A stretch of 64,000 nt of DNA from positions 1 to 64,000 of the forward strand of contig JBOFEZ010000139.1 in NCBI GenBank assembly GCA_051648365.1, read 5' to 3'. Made by a program: the position numbers and the translations under genes. Position 1 is the stretch's first letter. Each line of letters begins with the position of its first letter. The notes under the pieces are model-generated. The model was not told the DNA's origin, searched no databases, and was given only the letters and a program-made list of their open reading frames with translations. The DNA comes from JAGNZR01 sp051648365 (lineage in GTDB: Bacteria > Fusobacteriota > Fusobacteriia > Fusobacteriales > Fusobacteriaceae). Shown one piece after another: positions 33,249-42,445 of the stretch.

Positions 33249-34556
33249 TTAAACTATATCTCCATATAGTGTCCACGTTTTACACTGATTTATTTTTATA
33301 TTTACAAACTCTCCAGCTAGCGCTGGATCTCCTTTGAATATAACCACTTTATTTGTATTGGTTCTTCCTGTCAGCATCTCTTTATTTTTTCTACTTTCCC
33401 CTTCTACTAGAACTTTTTCTATTTTCCCCATATATTTTTCACTAGAATTTTTTGACATTCTATTTTGAAGATTTATAAGCCTCTGAAGTCTCTCTTTTTT
33501 CACTTCATCATCTATTTGTCCATCCATTTTTGCTGCTGCTGTCCCTTTCCTTATAGAATACATAAACATAAATGCTGTTTCATATCCAATTTTTTCGACA
33601 ACATCAAGGGTGTCTTGGAAGTCCTCTTCTGTCTCATTTGGGAATCCCACTATTACATCGGCAGTAAGAGATATATCTGGTATTCTGTCCTTCATTTTTT
33701 GGGCTAAAGACAGATATTGCTCCTTTGTATATCCCCTGTTCATGAGTTTCAATATTCTACTAGAACCTGATTGCAAAGGTACGTGCACAGATTTGGTTAT
33801 CTTTTTAGCGTTTGCTATAACCTCTATTACATCATCTGAAAAATCTCTAGGGTGTGGAGATATAAATCTTACCCAAAAATCACCATCTATCTCATCTATA
33901 GCAGATAAGAGTTTGGCAAAATTTTCACCTGTCTCTAAATCTTTCCCATAAGAATTCACATTCTGCCCAAGAAGAATTATCTCTTTATAATTTTTCTTTA
34001 CATATCCTTTTATCTCTTCGATTATTTGGTCCATAGGCACAGATCTTTCACGACCTCTTACATATGGAACTATACAGTAAGTACAGAAATTATTGCATCC
34101 ATAAGTGATTGGTACTGAAGCCGTAAACTTAGAATCAAATTCGGCATCTAAATTTGGAGGAAGTTCATCTTCAGCTCCTACATATATAACACTTTTGAAG
34201 TCTCCACTCTCTATTTTTTCTATAGCTTGAGGAATTTTACCTATATTCTGATTTCCCATAACAATATCTATTATAGGGAATTTTTTAGCCAGCTCTTCTC
34301 CTTGTTCTTGAGCAAAACAACCAGTTATTCCTATTATAGTCCCTTGCTTTTCTTTTTGGATTTTTAACTCTCCTAATTTTCCATAAATTTGAGTCGCAGC
34401 GCCCTCCCTAACTGTGCATGTATTCAGAAAAACCGCATCAGTTTCACTTAATTCTTCTGTTATTTCATACCCCATATTTTGAAGCATTTTTTTTATTTTA
34501 GCACTTTCGTTGACATTCATTTGGCAACCATAAGTGATTATCATAGCTTTTTTCAA
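33249..34556 (-). CDS. miaB: tRNA-2-methylthio-N6-dimethylallyladenosine synthase
   Basis: The 435-residue radical-SAM methylthiotransferase converts i6A37 to ms2i6A37. The N-terminal cluster-binding cysteines appear in TYGCQMN, NTCTVRE and GCFAQE, the radical-SAM cluster in YGCNNFCTYCIVPY, and the C-terminal TRAM domain from about residue 370. The start codon is TTG at 34556, supported by AGGAGG seven bases upstream; no ATG offers the MiaB N-terminus KKAMIITYGCQMN. Although MtaB is related, the VRGRERS motif and length favour MiaB. It is the first gene of the miaB-rho-M23-ispG operon. Confidence 0.95.
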   Translation of the reverse strand: MKKAMIITYGCQMNVNESAKIKKMLQNMGYEITEELSETDAVFLNTCTVREGAATQIYGKLGELKIQKEKQGTIIGITGCFAQEQGEELAKKFPIIDIVMGNQNIGKIPQAIEKIESGDFKSVIYVGAEDELPPNLDAEFDSKFTASVPITYGCNNFCTYCIVPYVRGRERSVPMDQIIEEIKGYVKKNYKEIILLGQNVNSYGKDLETGENFAKLLSAIDEIDGDFWVRFISPHPRDFSDDVIEVIANAKKITKSVHVPLQSGSSRILKLMNRGYTKEQYLSLAQKMKDRIPDISLTADVIVGFPNETEEDFQDTLDVVEKIGYETAFMFMYSIRKGTAAAKMDGQIDDEVKKERLQRLINLQNRMSKNSSEKYMGKIEKVLVEGESRKNKEMLTGRTNTNKVVIFKGDPALAGEFVNIKINQCKTWTLYGDIV

Positions 34557-34639
34557 TTTTTTACCTCCTAATACTCTATAAGTGTATTTTTATTTTAAAC
34601 GTCTAAAACAAATATATTCTAAGCCCATTTTAACATAAT

Positions 34640-34667
34640 ATTATATCATAATTTTTTTTAATTTCAA
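34640..34667 (-). promoter_or_regulatory. Promoter for miaB-rho-M23-ispG
   Basis: On the minus strand -35 TTGAAA (34662-34667) and -10 TATAAT (34640-34645) have a 16-base spacer. Confidence 0.6.
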
Positions 34668-34708
34668 AAATATATTTTGCCTTAAAAACTTTCTTTAATA
34701 GTTAAAAA

Positions 34709-34731
34709 TAAAAAGGAAATACCTTTTTTTA
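34709..34731 (+). promoter_or_regulatory. Hairpin or operator-like repeat upstream of the efflux operon
   Basis: AAAAAGG and CCTTTTT flank AAATA just before the TolC-fusion gene. It is followed by T on the plus strand, so it could act as an operator or weak attenuator. No clear sigma-70 promoter was found for the operon in this 216-base divergent gap. Confidence 0.3.
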
Positions 34732-34772
34732 ATCATAAATACTCTAAGAAGCATTTCATAAGGAGGAGAAGT

Positions 34773-37028
34773 ATGTCTAAAAAAATCAATTTGGTTTTTA
34801 TTTTGTTAATTTTATCTCTCTCAACTTTTGCTGCTAGCAGAGGTATTGGGATAATACTCCCTGGATTTGAAAAGGGTGCATATTTTGAGAACATCATACA
34901 GGAAGAACTTAATATCAACTTTGAAGGAAGTGGTATTACTCCAAAAATTATCGAACGTAGATATCTAGATCGGGGTTCTTTAAAAGAAAATGTAAATCTC
35001 ATGTTAAAAAACCCCAATGTGGAAGGTGTTTTTGTCCTCAATTATAACGAGGAAATCTACATTCCGAAAACAGGGAAATTTATAACTTATCCTTTAGGGC
35101 TCCGCTCTCTAGATAAAAAAATCCCTAAAAATATCTCCTATATTTACAGTGAGCCCGATCTAATTTCAAACGTGAATAAGATTAGAGAGATAAAAGAGAT
35201 CAAAAGAGTTACCGTAGTTACTTCTGATAATGAAAAATATTTTTCAAAAAAATTGAAAGCAGATATGAAAAAACTTGGGATAGAATCCAAATTTATCTCT
35301 GAACACCTTTCTTCTGAAGAATTAAAAAAAAGTTTCGAAAATTCTGATTTAGTATACCTAATTTCAAACGATAACTCCATAATTTCTTCAGCAAATCTAG
35401 CTACTGCTATGAATATTCCAACTTTCATTCTATCTTTAAATCCAGAAGGAAATCAGAATTCTCTTATGGGCTATTCTCTCAATTCTGAATTGAAGAGAAG
35501 GATAAGAACAGGTGCCTTTAATTTTTATAATTTTATAATTGGTGATATAGAAAATGGCGTAGAGAATTTAGGAGTACTCGATGATGATCTTTTTTTCAAT
35601 ACTGAAATAGCAAATAAAATTGGAGTTTATCCTAATGTTCTTTTTATACAGGGAATGAATCTTGTCAAAGAAAAAAATAGAACTCAAAAAATGAAACTAT
35701 CTTTTAAAGAAGCTATTCAGATGGGTCTAAATAACAACCCTGCTCTCAAATCCTCTAAAAGTGCAATAGAGAGTCAGAATTACAGTTATTTTGCCGCTAT
35801 CTCCAAGTTGCTTCCTCAAGCAGGGGGTACTCTACAGTATAACAAACAGGATAAAGATTTAGTGAATGTCTTATCTGGTCCTGAAAATAGCACAGTTGGA
35901 ACTATTGCAGCTTCTCAAGTTATTTTTGACGATTCTCTCAATGCAAATATCTACAGTGAAAAATTGTTTTTCGAAAATAGTAAACTTCAGTATAATCAGT
36001 CTGTTTTAGATTATATTTTCAATATTTCAAAAACTTACTTGTCTATACTTCAGAGCAAGGCACAATTGGATATTCAAACCAATAACTATAATCTAATAAA
36101 AGAATTCTTGAGAATAAGTAAGGTGAAATATGAAACTGGAGCGACTGGGATTCAGGACGTATATAGAATGGAAAGTACGCTCTCAGAGGTTACTTCGGCT
36201 CTTTCTTCTGTTACTGCACAGCTAAGAAATCTTGAAATATCTCTTAACACTCTGCTTAATGCCCCTGTTGATATGAGATATGAATATGAAAATGTCGCTG
36301 ATCTTTCCAAAGAATTTTTCTTGGGCGAGGATTTTTTAGATAAATTTCTACTCAATGAAGATAAAGACCGTCTGCTTTTTGACTTTCTTTCTAGAGTTGC
36401 AATTGAAAATTCAAATCAGCTTTCAGCATTAGAAAACAATATTAAAATTTTGAAAAGACAAAGCACAAGCCTAACAACTTCAAGGATTATTCCTAAAATT
36501 TCTGCCTTTGGCCAATATAACAAAAATAATATTATTGATTCTTGGGGAGAGGGGAGTTCAAATTATGATCCGACAAATGGTTGGCGTGCAGGAATCATGG
36601 CCGAAATTCCTTTGTTTACAGGTGGAGAAATTACCATGGCTAAAAAAAGTCTTGAGTCTCAAATTGATTCTTTAGATTATCAAAAAGAAAATCTAAAAAA
36701 TGAGATTACTGAAAATATCAATGCTCTTTCAACTCTTTTATTAAACGATTATGTTCAAACTTACACCACAAATAAAGCTGCAGAATCAGCTAAAAAAAGT
36801 TTAGAAATATCTACAAATCTCTATGCTGTAGGATCTATATCTGTGACTGAGATTTTAGATGCAAGAAACGCTGCTCTTTCAGCTGAACTTTCCAATACTA
36901 TAAGTAGATATAGCTTCTTAATATCTGCTATAAATTTGGAAAGAGCCATCGGAAAATACAAGATTTTTGCAAGTGAAGAGGAAAAAGTTCAGGATATAAA
37001 AAATCTTGAAAGAGTTATCGGAAAATAG
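34773..37028 (+). CDS. TolC-family outer-membrane efflux protein fused to a periplasmic-binding-like domain
   Basis: This 751-residue exported protein (signal peptide MSKKINLVFILLILSLSTFAA) has two parts. Residues 22-315 look like a type 1 periplasmic-binding or ABC_sub_bind fold: an initial GIGIILPGFEKGAYFENI, alternating beta/alpha units, VTVVTSDNEKYFSKKLKADM, and SANLATAMNIPTFILSL. From residue 325 the sequence is a TolC-type protein: MKLSFKEAIQMGLNNNPALKSSKSAIE, the repeat-like second half starting at AIENSNQLSALENNIKIL, and the closing KSLEISTNLYAVGSISVTEILDARNA. TolC forms the trimeric exit duct of RND pumps; the adaptor and pump are encoded next. Usual TolC proteins are about 430-490 residues, so the N-terminal domain is an addition. 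Confidence 0.85.
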   Translation: MSKKINLVFILLILSLSTFAASRGIGIILPGFEKGAYFENIIQEELNINFEGSGITPKIIERRYLDRGSLKENVNLMLKNPNVEGVFVLNYNEEIYIPKTGKFITYPLGLRSLDKKIPKNISYIYSEPDLISNVNKIREIKEIKRVTVVTSDNEKYFSKKLKADMKKLGIESKFISEHLSSEELKKSFENSDLVYLISNDNSIISSANLATAMNIPTFILSLNPEGNQNSLMGYSLNSELKRRIRTGAFNFYNFIIGDIENGVENLGVLDDDLFFNTEIANKIGVYPNVLFIQGMNLVKEKNRTQKMKLSFKEAIQMGLNNNPALKSSKSAIESQNYSYFAAISKLLPQAGGTLQYNKQDKDLVNVLSGPENSTVGTIAASQVIFDDSLNANIYSEKLFFENSKLQYNQSVLDYIFNISKTYLSILQSKAQLDIQTNNYNLIKEFLRISKVKYETGATGIQDVYRMESTLSEVTSALSSVTAQLRNLEISLNTLLNAPVDMRYEYENVADLSKEFFLGEDFLDKFLLNEDKDRLLFDFLSRVAIENSNQLSALENNIKILKRQSTSLTTSRIIPKISAFGQYNKNNIIDSWGEGSSNYDPTNGWRAGIMAEIPLFTGGEITMAKKSLESQIDSLDYQKENLKNEITENINALSTLLLNDYVQTYTTNKAAESAKKSLEISTNLYAVGSISVTEILDARNAALSAELSNTISRYSFLISAINLERAIGKYKIFASEEEKVQDIKNLERVIGK

Positions 37029-37037
37029 GAGGAAGAG

Positions 37038-38132
37038 ATGAAAAATAAATTTATTTTTATACTTATACTAACTGCACTTTTAGGTTGCGAAAAAAAGGAA
37101 GCTCTTGTTGAAAACAATCTAGAAGTCCGTCCAGTCAAATATATGGTTATAAATACTGAGAATTCATTTGCTACTAAGGAATTTTCTGGAACTTTAGCTC
37201 CTGCTATAATTTCAGAATTAAGTTTCAGAGTTTCAGGAACGATGGTTGAAAAATATGTCAACCTTGGAAGTAAAGTAAAAAAAGGAGATATTTTAGCAAA
37301 ATTAGATCCTTCTGAATATAGAATAAAATTCGATGGAATCCGAGCTCAATATCAAGAGGCTGAAGCAAAAATCATGAATGCTAAATCAATTTTTTCGCGT
37401 TCAAAAACTCTTTTTTTAGGAAATAGTATTTCTAAAAATCAATATGATCAAGATAAAGCTAACTACCAAGCTGCACTTGCACAACTTGAAGTTGCCGCAC
37501 AAAATAGAGATTTTGCTGAAACCCAGCTTGAATATACTGTTTTAAAAGCTCCTTCTGATGGAATTATAGCCCAAGTGGATACTCAATTAAATGAATCTGT
37601 TAATTCTGGAACTCCTGTTTTTACTCTTAGTGAATCCGGAGAACTCCAAGCTGTTTTTTCTGTCTCTGATTCTGTAATCAATAAACTCTATGAAAATCAG
37701 ATTGTATCCGTTACATCTATTAGTAATGGAGAGATATTCAAGGGCAAAATTACTAATATAGGAGCTGTTTCTAATGCTTATGGAAATACATTCCCCGTAA
37801 AAGCAAGTATAATAAATCCAACTTCATCCCTCAAACCAGGTATGACTCTTTCGGTTAAAGTCGATTTTAAAAATGAGAATGCTGGAGCCATTTACACTCC
37901 TGTAAACAGTGTTCAATTAGATAATGATGGTAAAAATTTTGTCATGGTTCTTACAAATATAAAAGATGGAATTGCTCTTGTAGAAAAAAAATATGTTACT
38001 ACTGGAGAAGTTAATAGCATAGGAATTGAAATAATTTCAGGATTAAATTCTGGAGACTATATAGTAACTTCTGGAAATACTGTTATTTCCAATGGACAAA
38101 ATGTTAAATTAGGAGTGAAGGAGGAGGAATAA
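37038..38132 (+). CDS. RND efflux periplasmic adaptor lipoprotein
   Basis: The 364-residue membrane-fusion protein links the RND pump to the TolC-like duct. A lipobox is visible at the N-terminus (LTALLGC, cysteine 17), so it should be tethered to the inner membrane. The order is beta-barrel, lipoyl (GTMVEKYVNLGSKVKKGDIL and LKAPSDGIIAQVD), helical hairpin (residues 95-155) and membrane-proximal domains. Length and layout match the AcrA/MexA family. The gene begins nine bases after the TolC-fusion gene and ends one base before the pump gene, so all three form a complete efflux operon. Confidence 0.93.
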   Translation: MKNKFIFILILTALLGCEKKEALVENNLEVRPVKYMVINTENSFATKEFSGTLAPAIISELSFRVSGTMVEKYVNLGSKVKKGDILAKLDPSEYRIKFDGIRAQYQEAEAKIMNAKSIFSRSKTLFLGNSISKNQYDQDKANYQAALAQLEVAAQNRDFAETQLEYTVLKAPSDGIIAQVDTQLNESVNSGTPVFTLSESGELQAVFSVSDSVINKLYENQIVSVTSISNGEIFKGKITNIGAVSNAYGNTFPVKASIINPTSSLKPGMTLSVKVDFKNENAGAIYTPVNSVQLDNDGKNFVMVLTNIKDGIALVEKKYVTTGEVNSIGIEIISGLNSGDYIVTSGNTVISNGQNVKLGVKEEE

Positions 38133-38133
38133 T

Positions 38134-41100
38134 ATGAGCATAACATCCCTGGCTATAAAAAATAGAGTATCTACCTATCTCTTCGTTTTACTTCTTTGTT
38201 TCTTTGGAGTTTTTGCGTATCTCTCTTCGGAAAAAGCTGAAGATCCGGGTTATACGATAAAAACTGCTGTTATCACTACTAATTGGCCTGGAGCCACAGC
38301 TCAGCAAATGGCTGAACTTGTAAGTAAACAGATTCAAGATGAGGTTAGAAGTATGGAGTCTTTAGACTATGTAGACTCTAAAAATCTACCTGGACAGTCA
38401 AATGTCTACGTAAATTTAAAAGCTAAGTATTGGAATCCTGATCCTGAATGGACCCAACTTAGAAATAAAATTGAATTTGTAATTCCAAAACTTCCGCAGG
38501 GAGTTCAAAAACCTCTTATCAATACGTACTTCGGTGATGTTTATGGTACCGTCGCAGCTCTAAGTAGCAACGATCTTACTTATGATGAGCTCTATTCTCA
38601 AGCTGAAGACCTCAAAAGTCTACTACTTTTCAAAGTTCCTGAAATAGGTCAGATTCAGATTACAGGAGTTCAACAGGACGTTATTTATATAAAAATTGAT
38701 AACGATAAAATGGCCACTATGGGTATAAGTTTAAACCAAATTGTTCAAGGTCTTCAATCAGCAAATGTAATACTCCGTAATGCTTCTATCCTCGATGTAG
38801 AAAACCGTATAACTGTGAACCCTTCGGGTGCTTTTACTAGTATAGAAGATATTGGTAAGGTTGTTTTAGCTGGAAAGTCTACAGCTCAAAGAATATACCT
38901 TCAAGAAATTGCACAAATTGAAAAAGGTTATATAGACCCCCCATCTCTTCTTACTTATAACGGAGAAAACAAGTCTATTGTTTTAGCTATGAGTTTAAGT
39001 TCTGGACAAAACATTTTAAAATTAGGAGAAGGGGTAAAAAAAGTTTTAAGTGAATATAAAAAAAATCTCCCTCTTGGAACAGATTTGACTTTAGTTTATA
39101 ATCAGTCGTCTATTGTCGATGATAAAATTTCAGGATTTCTCTCAAGCCTTATACAAGCTATAATTATTATTGTGGCTATTATGTTTGGATTCCTAGGTAT
39201 CCAATCGGGATTAATAGTAGCTTCTCTTACTCCCACAACAATCGCAGTTACTCTTATCGGACTTTATATATTCGGTTATGGAATAAATCAAATGACACTT
39301 GCTGGTCTTATCATAGCATTGGGAATGTTGGTGGATAATGCTGTAGTTATGGCTGAAAATATAATGGTTCTTTCTCAAAAAGGAATGAATAAGATGGATG
39401 CCTGTCTAGAATCAGCAAGAGCTTTAGCTATTCCTCTTTTTACAGGTTCTATGACCACTGCCGCAGCTTTTCTTCCTGTTATCACTAATCAGGAATCTAT
39501 GGGGGAATATGTTGGACCGATGGCTATAGTTGTATTTATAGCTCTTACAGCATCTTGGGCTTTAAATCAAACTTTTATCCCTCTTTTATGTTATGATTTC
39601 CTTGATACAACAAAACAGAAAAAAATAGATTTCAACAATGATAAAATGTATACTTCATATAGAAATATCCTTATTCTTGCTCTCAAGAATTACAAAATTT
39701 CCATGACATTAGCTCTATGTTCCTTTGCATTTGGAGTTTTTTTATTCAAATTTATTCCTAATAGCTTTATGCCCGAAGGAACAACACCAGTTATGGCTAG
39801 TTATATAAGAATGCCTAAGGGTACTTCTATTGAAACAACCAACGAGGTAGTAAAAGATCTTAACAGACACATAAAGGAAAACTATTTTATCGGAGATACC
39901 GACCCTAATCCACCTACATTTCTAGACTATATACTCACTGGAGGAACAACAAAGATTTATGAAAAAGACGGAATCAAAAGTTGGGAATCATATGTGGGTG
40001 GAGGAGGACCTCGTTATACTTTGGGTTATACTCCTGAATTAAATCTTCCAGAATTTGCTTACGTTCTATATAATGTTACATCTGCTGATCTTACTGAAAA
40101 ATACTCGAATGAAATAAACAGATATCTTCAAGGTAAATATCCGAATATAACCGTTACGAGTAAATCACTTCAAGAAGGTCCTACATCAGAATTTGAACTG
40201 GGTTACCAATTTATATCCCCAGATTTAAAACTTATAAGAGAAATAGCAGAAGAGGTTAAGGAAAAGTTACGAACTGTTAGTGGAATTAGAGTTGTATCTG
40301 ATAACTGGGGAAATTTTGTTCCTCAAATAGATGTACAAATCGATTATAATAAAGCCATTTTAGCAGGTCTTACTTCCTCTGAAATTGGAGAGGCTTTACA
40401 ATATTCTCTTCAAGGCTATAATTCTACCTCTTTCTATGATTTCAATGCACCACCTAAAAACACAACAGTTCCTATTACTATTAAAGGAACCCGTAATTAC
40501 AAAGATAAGCTACAAGCCTTGAAAGAGCTTGAAATTACAAACAAGCAAGGACAATCTGTGGCACTTCAACAAGTTGCCAATCTAAAACTTAACTATGTCC
40601 CTAATTTTGTTTATACAAGAGATCTTAACTATGCTATTCAAGTTGATGCTGGAATAGAAACGGGATATACTCCCAATGATCTTCATGCCCTTATCAATTC
40701 TTGGATTAAGAAAAGAATGGCTGAGGAATGGGAATCTAAAGGAGCTCAATATAAAGTTTCGGGAATGATGAAAACTTCAGAAGAAAATTCAAAGGGATTG
40801 AGTGCTGGACTTCCTATTGCATTACTTATAATGCTAACCTTAGTCATAGCTCAGTTCAACTCTATAAAAAAAGGATTAATCATAATGTTGACTATCCCTC
40901 TTTCTCTTTTAGGGTGCTCTCTTGGACTTCTGATTACAGGGTTAGATTTAGGATTTATGGCTATTGTGGGAGTTATCTCTCTAGCTGGTGTTGTTCTTAA
41001 TCACAGTATAATTCTTATTGATAGAATAACCATTGAAAAGGAAGAATTGAAACGAACTGATCAGGATTCCATAGTTATTGGTTGTCAAGCAAGACTGCGA

Positions 41101-41313
41101 CCCATTTTACTGACTGTCTTTACAACTTTGGCCGGTCTTTTGCCTCTTTATTTTTTCGGTGGTCCTTTGTTTAAACCTCTAGCTGCAGTTCTTATGTTTG
41201 GACTTATGGTAGATACTATCCTAAGTCTTGGAGCTATTCCAGTTTTCTATGCTGTGGCTTTCGGAATAAAATTTAAAGATTATGAGTATGACCCGAATAC
41301 AAATGTAGAATAA
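38134..41313 (+). CDS. RND-family efflux pump permease (AcrB-like)
   Basis: The 1059-residue inner-membrane pump has the AcrB layout: 12 membrane segments and two large periplasmic loops, the first starting near residue 35 and the second after FLFKFIPNSFMPEG. The proton-relay helix TM4 reads GMLVDNAVVMAEN, with one aspartate at the place where AcrB has two. Other RND subfamilies also have a single acidic residue here. The TM10-like LAGVVLNHSIILID is present. Substrate range cannot be read from sequence; hydrophobic drugs, bile salts or fatty acids are possible. It starts one base after the adaptor gene and is followed by a bidirectional terminator. Confidence 0.93.
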   Translation: MSITSLAIKNRVSTYLFVLLLCFFGVFAYLSSEKAEDPGYTIKTAVITTNWPGATAQQMAELVSKQIQDEVRSMESLDYVDSKNLPGQSNVYVNLKAKYWNPDPEWTQLRNKIEFVIPKLPQGVQKPLINTYFGDVYGTVAALSSNDLTYDELYSQAEDLKSLLLFKVPEIGQIQITGVQQDVIYIKIDNDKMATMGISLNQIVQGLQSANVILRNASILDVENRITVNPSGAFTSIEDIGKVVLAGKSTAQRIYLQEIAQIEKGYIDPPSLLTYNGENKSIVLAMSLSSGQNILKLGEGVKKVLSEYKKNLPLGTDLTLVYNQSSIVDDKISGFLSSLIQAIIIIVAIMFGFLGIQSGLIVASLTPTTIAVTLIGLYIFGYGINQMTLAGLIIALGMLVDNAVVMAENIMVLSQKGMNKMDACLESARALAIPLFTGSMTTAAAFLPVITNQESMGEYVGPMAIVVFIALTASWALNQTFIPLLCYDFLDTTKQKKIDFNNDKMYTSYRNILILALKNYKISMTLALCSFAFGVFLFKFIPNSFMPEGTTPVMASYIRMPKGTSIETTNEVVKDLNRHIKENYFIGDTDPNPPTFLDYILTGGTTKIYEKDGIKSWESYVGGGGPRYTLGYTPELNLPEFAYVLYNVTSADLTEKYSNEINRYLQGKYPNITVTSKSLQEGPTSEFELGYQFISPDLKLIREIAEEVKEKLRTVSGIRVVSDNWGNFVPQIDVQIDYNKAILAGLTSSEIGEALQYSLQGYNSTSFYDFNAPPKNTTVPITIKGTRNYKDKLQALKELEITNKQGQSVALQQVANLKLNYVPNFVYTRDLNYAIQVDAGIETGYTPNDLHALINSWIKKRMAEEWESKGAQYKVSGMMKTSEENSKGLSAGLPIALLIMLTLVIAQFNSIKKGLIIMLTIPLSLLGCSLGLLITGLDLGFMAIVGVISLAGVVLNHSIILIDRITIEKEELKRTDQDSIVIGCQARLRPILLTVFTTLAGLLPLYFFGGPLFKPLAAVLMFGLMVDTILSLGAIPVFYAVAFGIKFKDYEYDPNTNVE

Positions 41314-41350
41314 AAAAAGTGAGAGGACAAATTGTCCTCTCATTTTTTTA
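41312..41350 (+). terminator. Bidirectional terminator between the RND and deo operons
   Basis: GAGAGGACAA and TTGTCCTCTC form a perfect 10-bp stem with flanking A and T tracts, serving both convergent operons. Confidence 0.92.
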
Positions 41351-41353
41351 CAA

Positions 41354-42010
41354 TTATTTAAATATCTCGCCAGCTTCCATATACCAAAGAAGAAGATCCA
41401 TTTCATCCATTGGAATTTTTACAAATTCACAATAAAGTTTAAGCTTTTTCTCTATTTCAAGATAAAGTTTAGGAGTTATAGTTTTGGGAATCTCATCTAT
41501 AATTCCTAGTTTTTGAATATTTTTTAAAATATGTCTGTCAAGAATAGCAACCTCCTCTCCGAAACCTACATTCCGAAGAAAATGTCCAGCCTCTTTATAA
41601 GACATCCCTTTTATATTCTTCACTATCCAATCTCTTTTTTCTAGTACTGTTGAAATTGACTGAAAAAATCTTTTAGTATTTATCTCTCCATTTTCATCTC
41701 TCATCTTTTCCCTTAGAAGAACAAGGTATTTGGCCTTATTATTTTTAAATCTTACTATATTAAGATAATTTGAAAGTGACTCTGCGTCCTGAATAAAAAG
41801 AGCATCCTCCTTAAGCATATCGGTTATAGCTTTCCAAGCATTTCTCGCTTTTGATTGTGGAGTCAATATACAGAAGGATAATTCTGCATGTATTGCTCTG
41901 TCATCTCCTTCAGTCCAAATCTTTTTAAAATGTTTCAGTCTCTCTTTTATTTGAGGAGCTATTTCCTTATAAACTGTTTCAACTTCATAAAAATAATTGT
42001 TTTTTTCCAC
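41354..42010 (-). CDS. ogg: 8-oxoguanine DNA glycosylase/AP lyase, Ogg2 type
   Basis: The 218-residue protein belongs to the Ogg2 (archaeal MJ0724-type) branch of HhH-GPD glycosylases, which removes 8-oxoguanine and cuts the abasic site. Characteristic stretches are ELSFCILTPQSKARNAW, KGMSYKEAGHFLRNVGFGEEVAILDRHIL (with the Schiff-base lysine and the catalytic aspartate in ILDRH), and the C-terminal MDLLLWYMEAGEIFK. This subfamily is best known from archaea and thermophiles and is scattered in bacteria. It is the last gene of the deo-type nucleoside operon, 18 bases after cdd. Joint expression with nucleotide salvage genes is inferred from spacing. Confidence 0.88.
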   Translation of the reverse strand: MEKNNYFYEVETVYKEIAPQIKERLKHFKKIWTEGDDRAIHAELSFCILTPQSKARNAWKAITDMLKEDALFIQDAESLSNYLNIVRFKNNKAKYLVLLREKMRDENGEINTKRFFQSISTVLEKRDWIVKNIKGMSYKEAGHFLRNVGFGEEVAILDRHILKNIQKLGIIDEIPKTITPKLYLEIEKKLKLYCEFVKIPMDEMDLLLWYMEAGEIFK

Positions 42011-42028
42011 TCTTGTTCTCCTTTAGGA

Positions 42029-42421
42029 TTAAAACTGGAACCCATATGGAAGAAGCTCCTCCATATTCATAATTTTATAATCTCTTTTAAGATTCCCTAA
42101 AATTATTATAGTTTCTTCATCTGCAAACTCTTTTATAACCTGTCTGCATGCTCCGCAAGGACTTACAGGACCTGAAGTATCTGCTACTACACATACAACT
42201 TTTATTTTTTTCATTCCTTTATTTACCGCTGTAAATATTGCACTTCGTTCTCCACAGTTGGAAAGTCCGTAAGAAGCATTCTCTACATTGGCTCCACTAT
42301 AGTGATTTCCATTTTCATCCACAACTACTGCTCCAACCCTAAATTTAGAATAAGGTGCATAAGATTTTTCTCTAGCTTCTATAGCTTCATCTATATAAAG
42401 CAGTATCTCTTTCTCTTCCAT
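42029..42421 (-). CDS. cdd: Cytidine deaminase
   Basis: The 130-residue enzyme deaminates cytidine and deoxycytidine to uridine and deoxyuridine. The zinc site is the cysteine form of the tetrameric family: C56-G-E58 in NCGERSAIF and C89/C92 in PCGACRQV. The FRVGAVVVDENG strand precedes them. Downstream enzymes (pyrimidine phosphorylase, uracil phosphoribosyltransferase) can use its product. It is sandwiched between deoD and ogg in a transcript that starts at deoA/pdp. Length is typical for the Bacillus-type enzyme. Confidence 0.96.
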   Translation of the reverse strand: MEEKEILLYIDEAIEAREKSYAPYSKFRVGAVVVDENGNHYSGANVENASYGLSNCGERSAIFTAVNKGMKKIKVVCVVADTSGPVSPCGACRQVIKEFADEETIIILGNLKRDYKIMNMEELLPYGFQF

Positions 42422-42445
42422 AACTGTCTCCTTTAGAAGTTCTTA

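Noticed and set aside
38134..41313. Single aspartate in the TM4 relay as a sign of an inactive RND pump
   Set aside because: Other RND subfamilies also carry only one acidic residue at this place, and the rest of the protein is intact, so inactivity is not supported.
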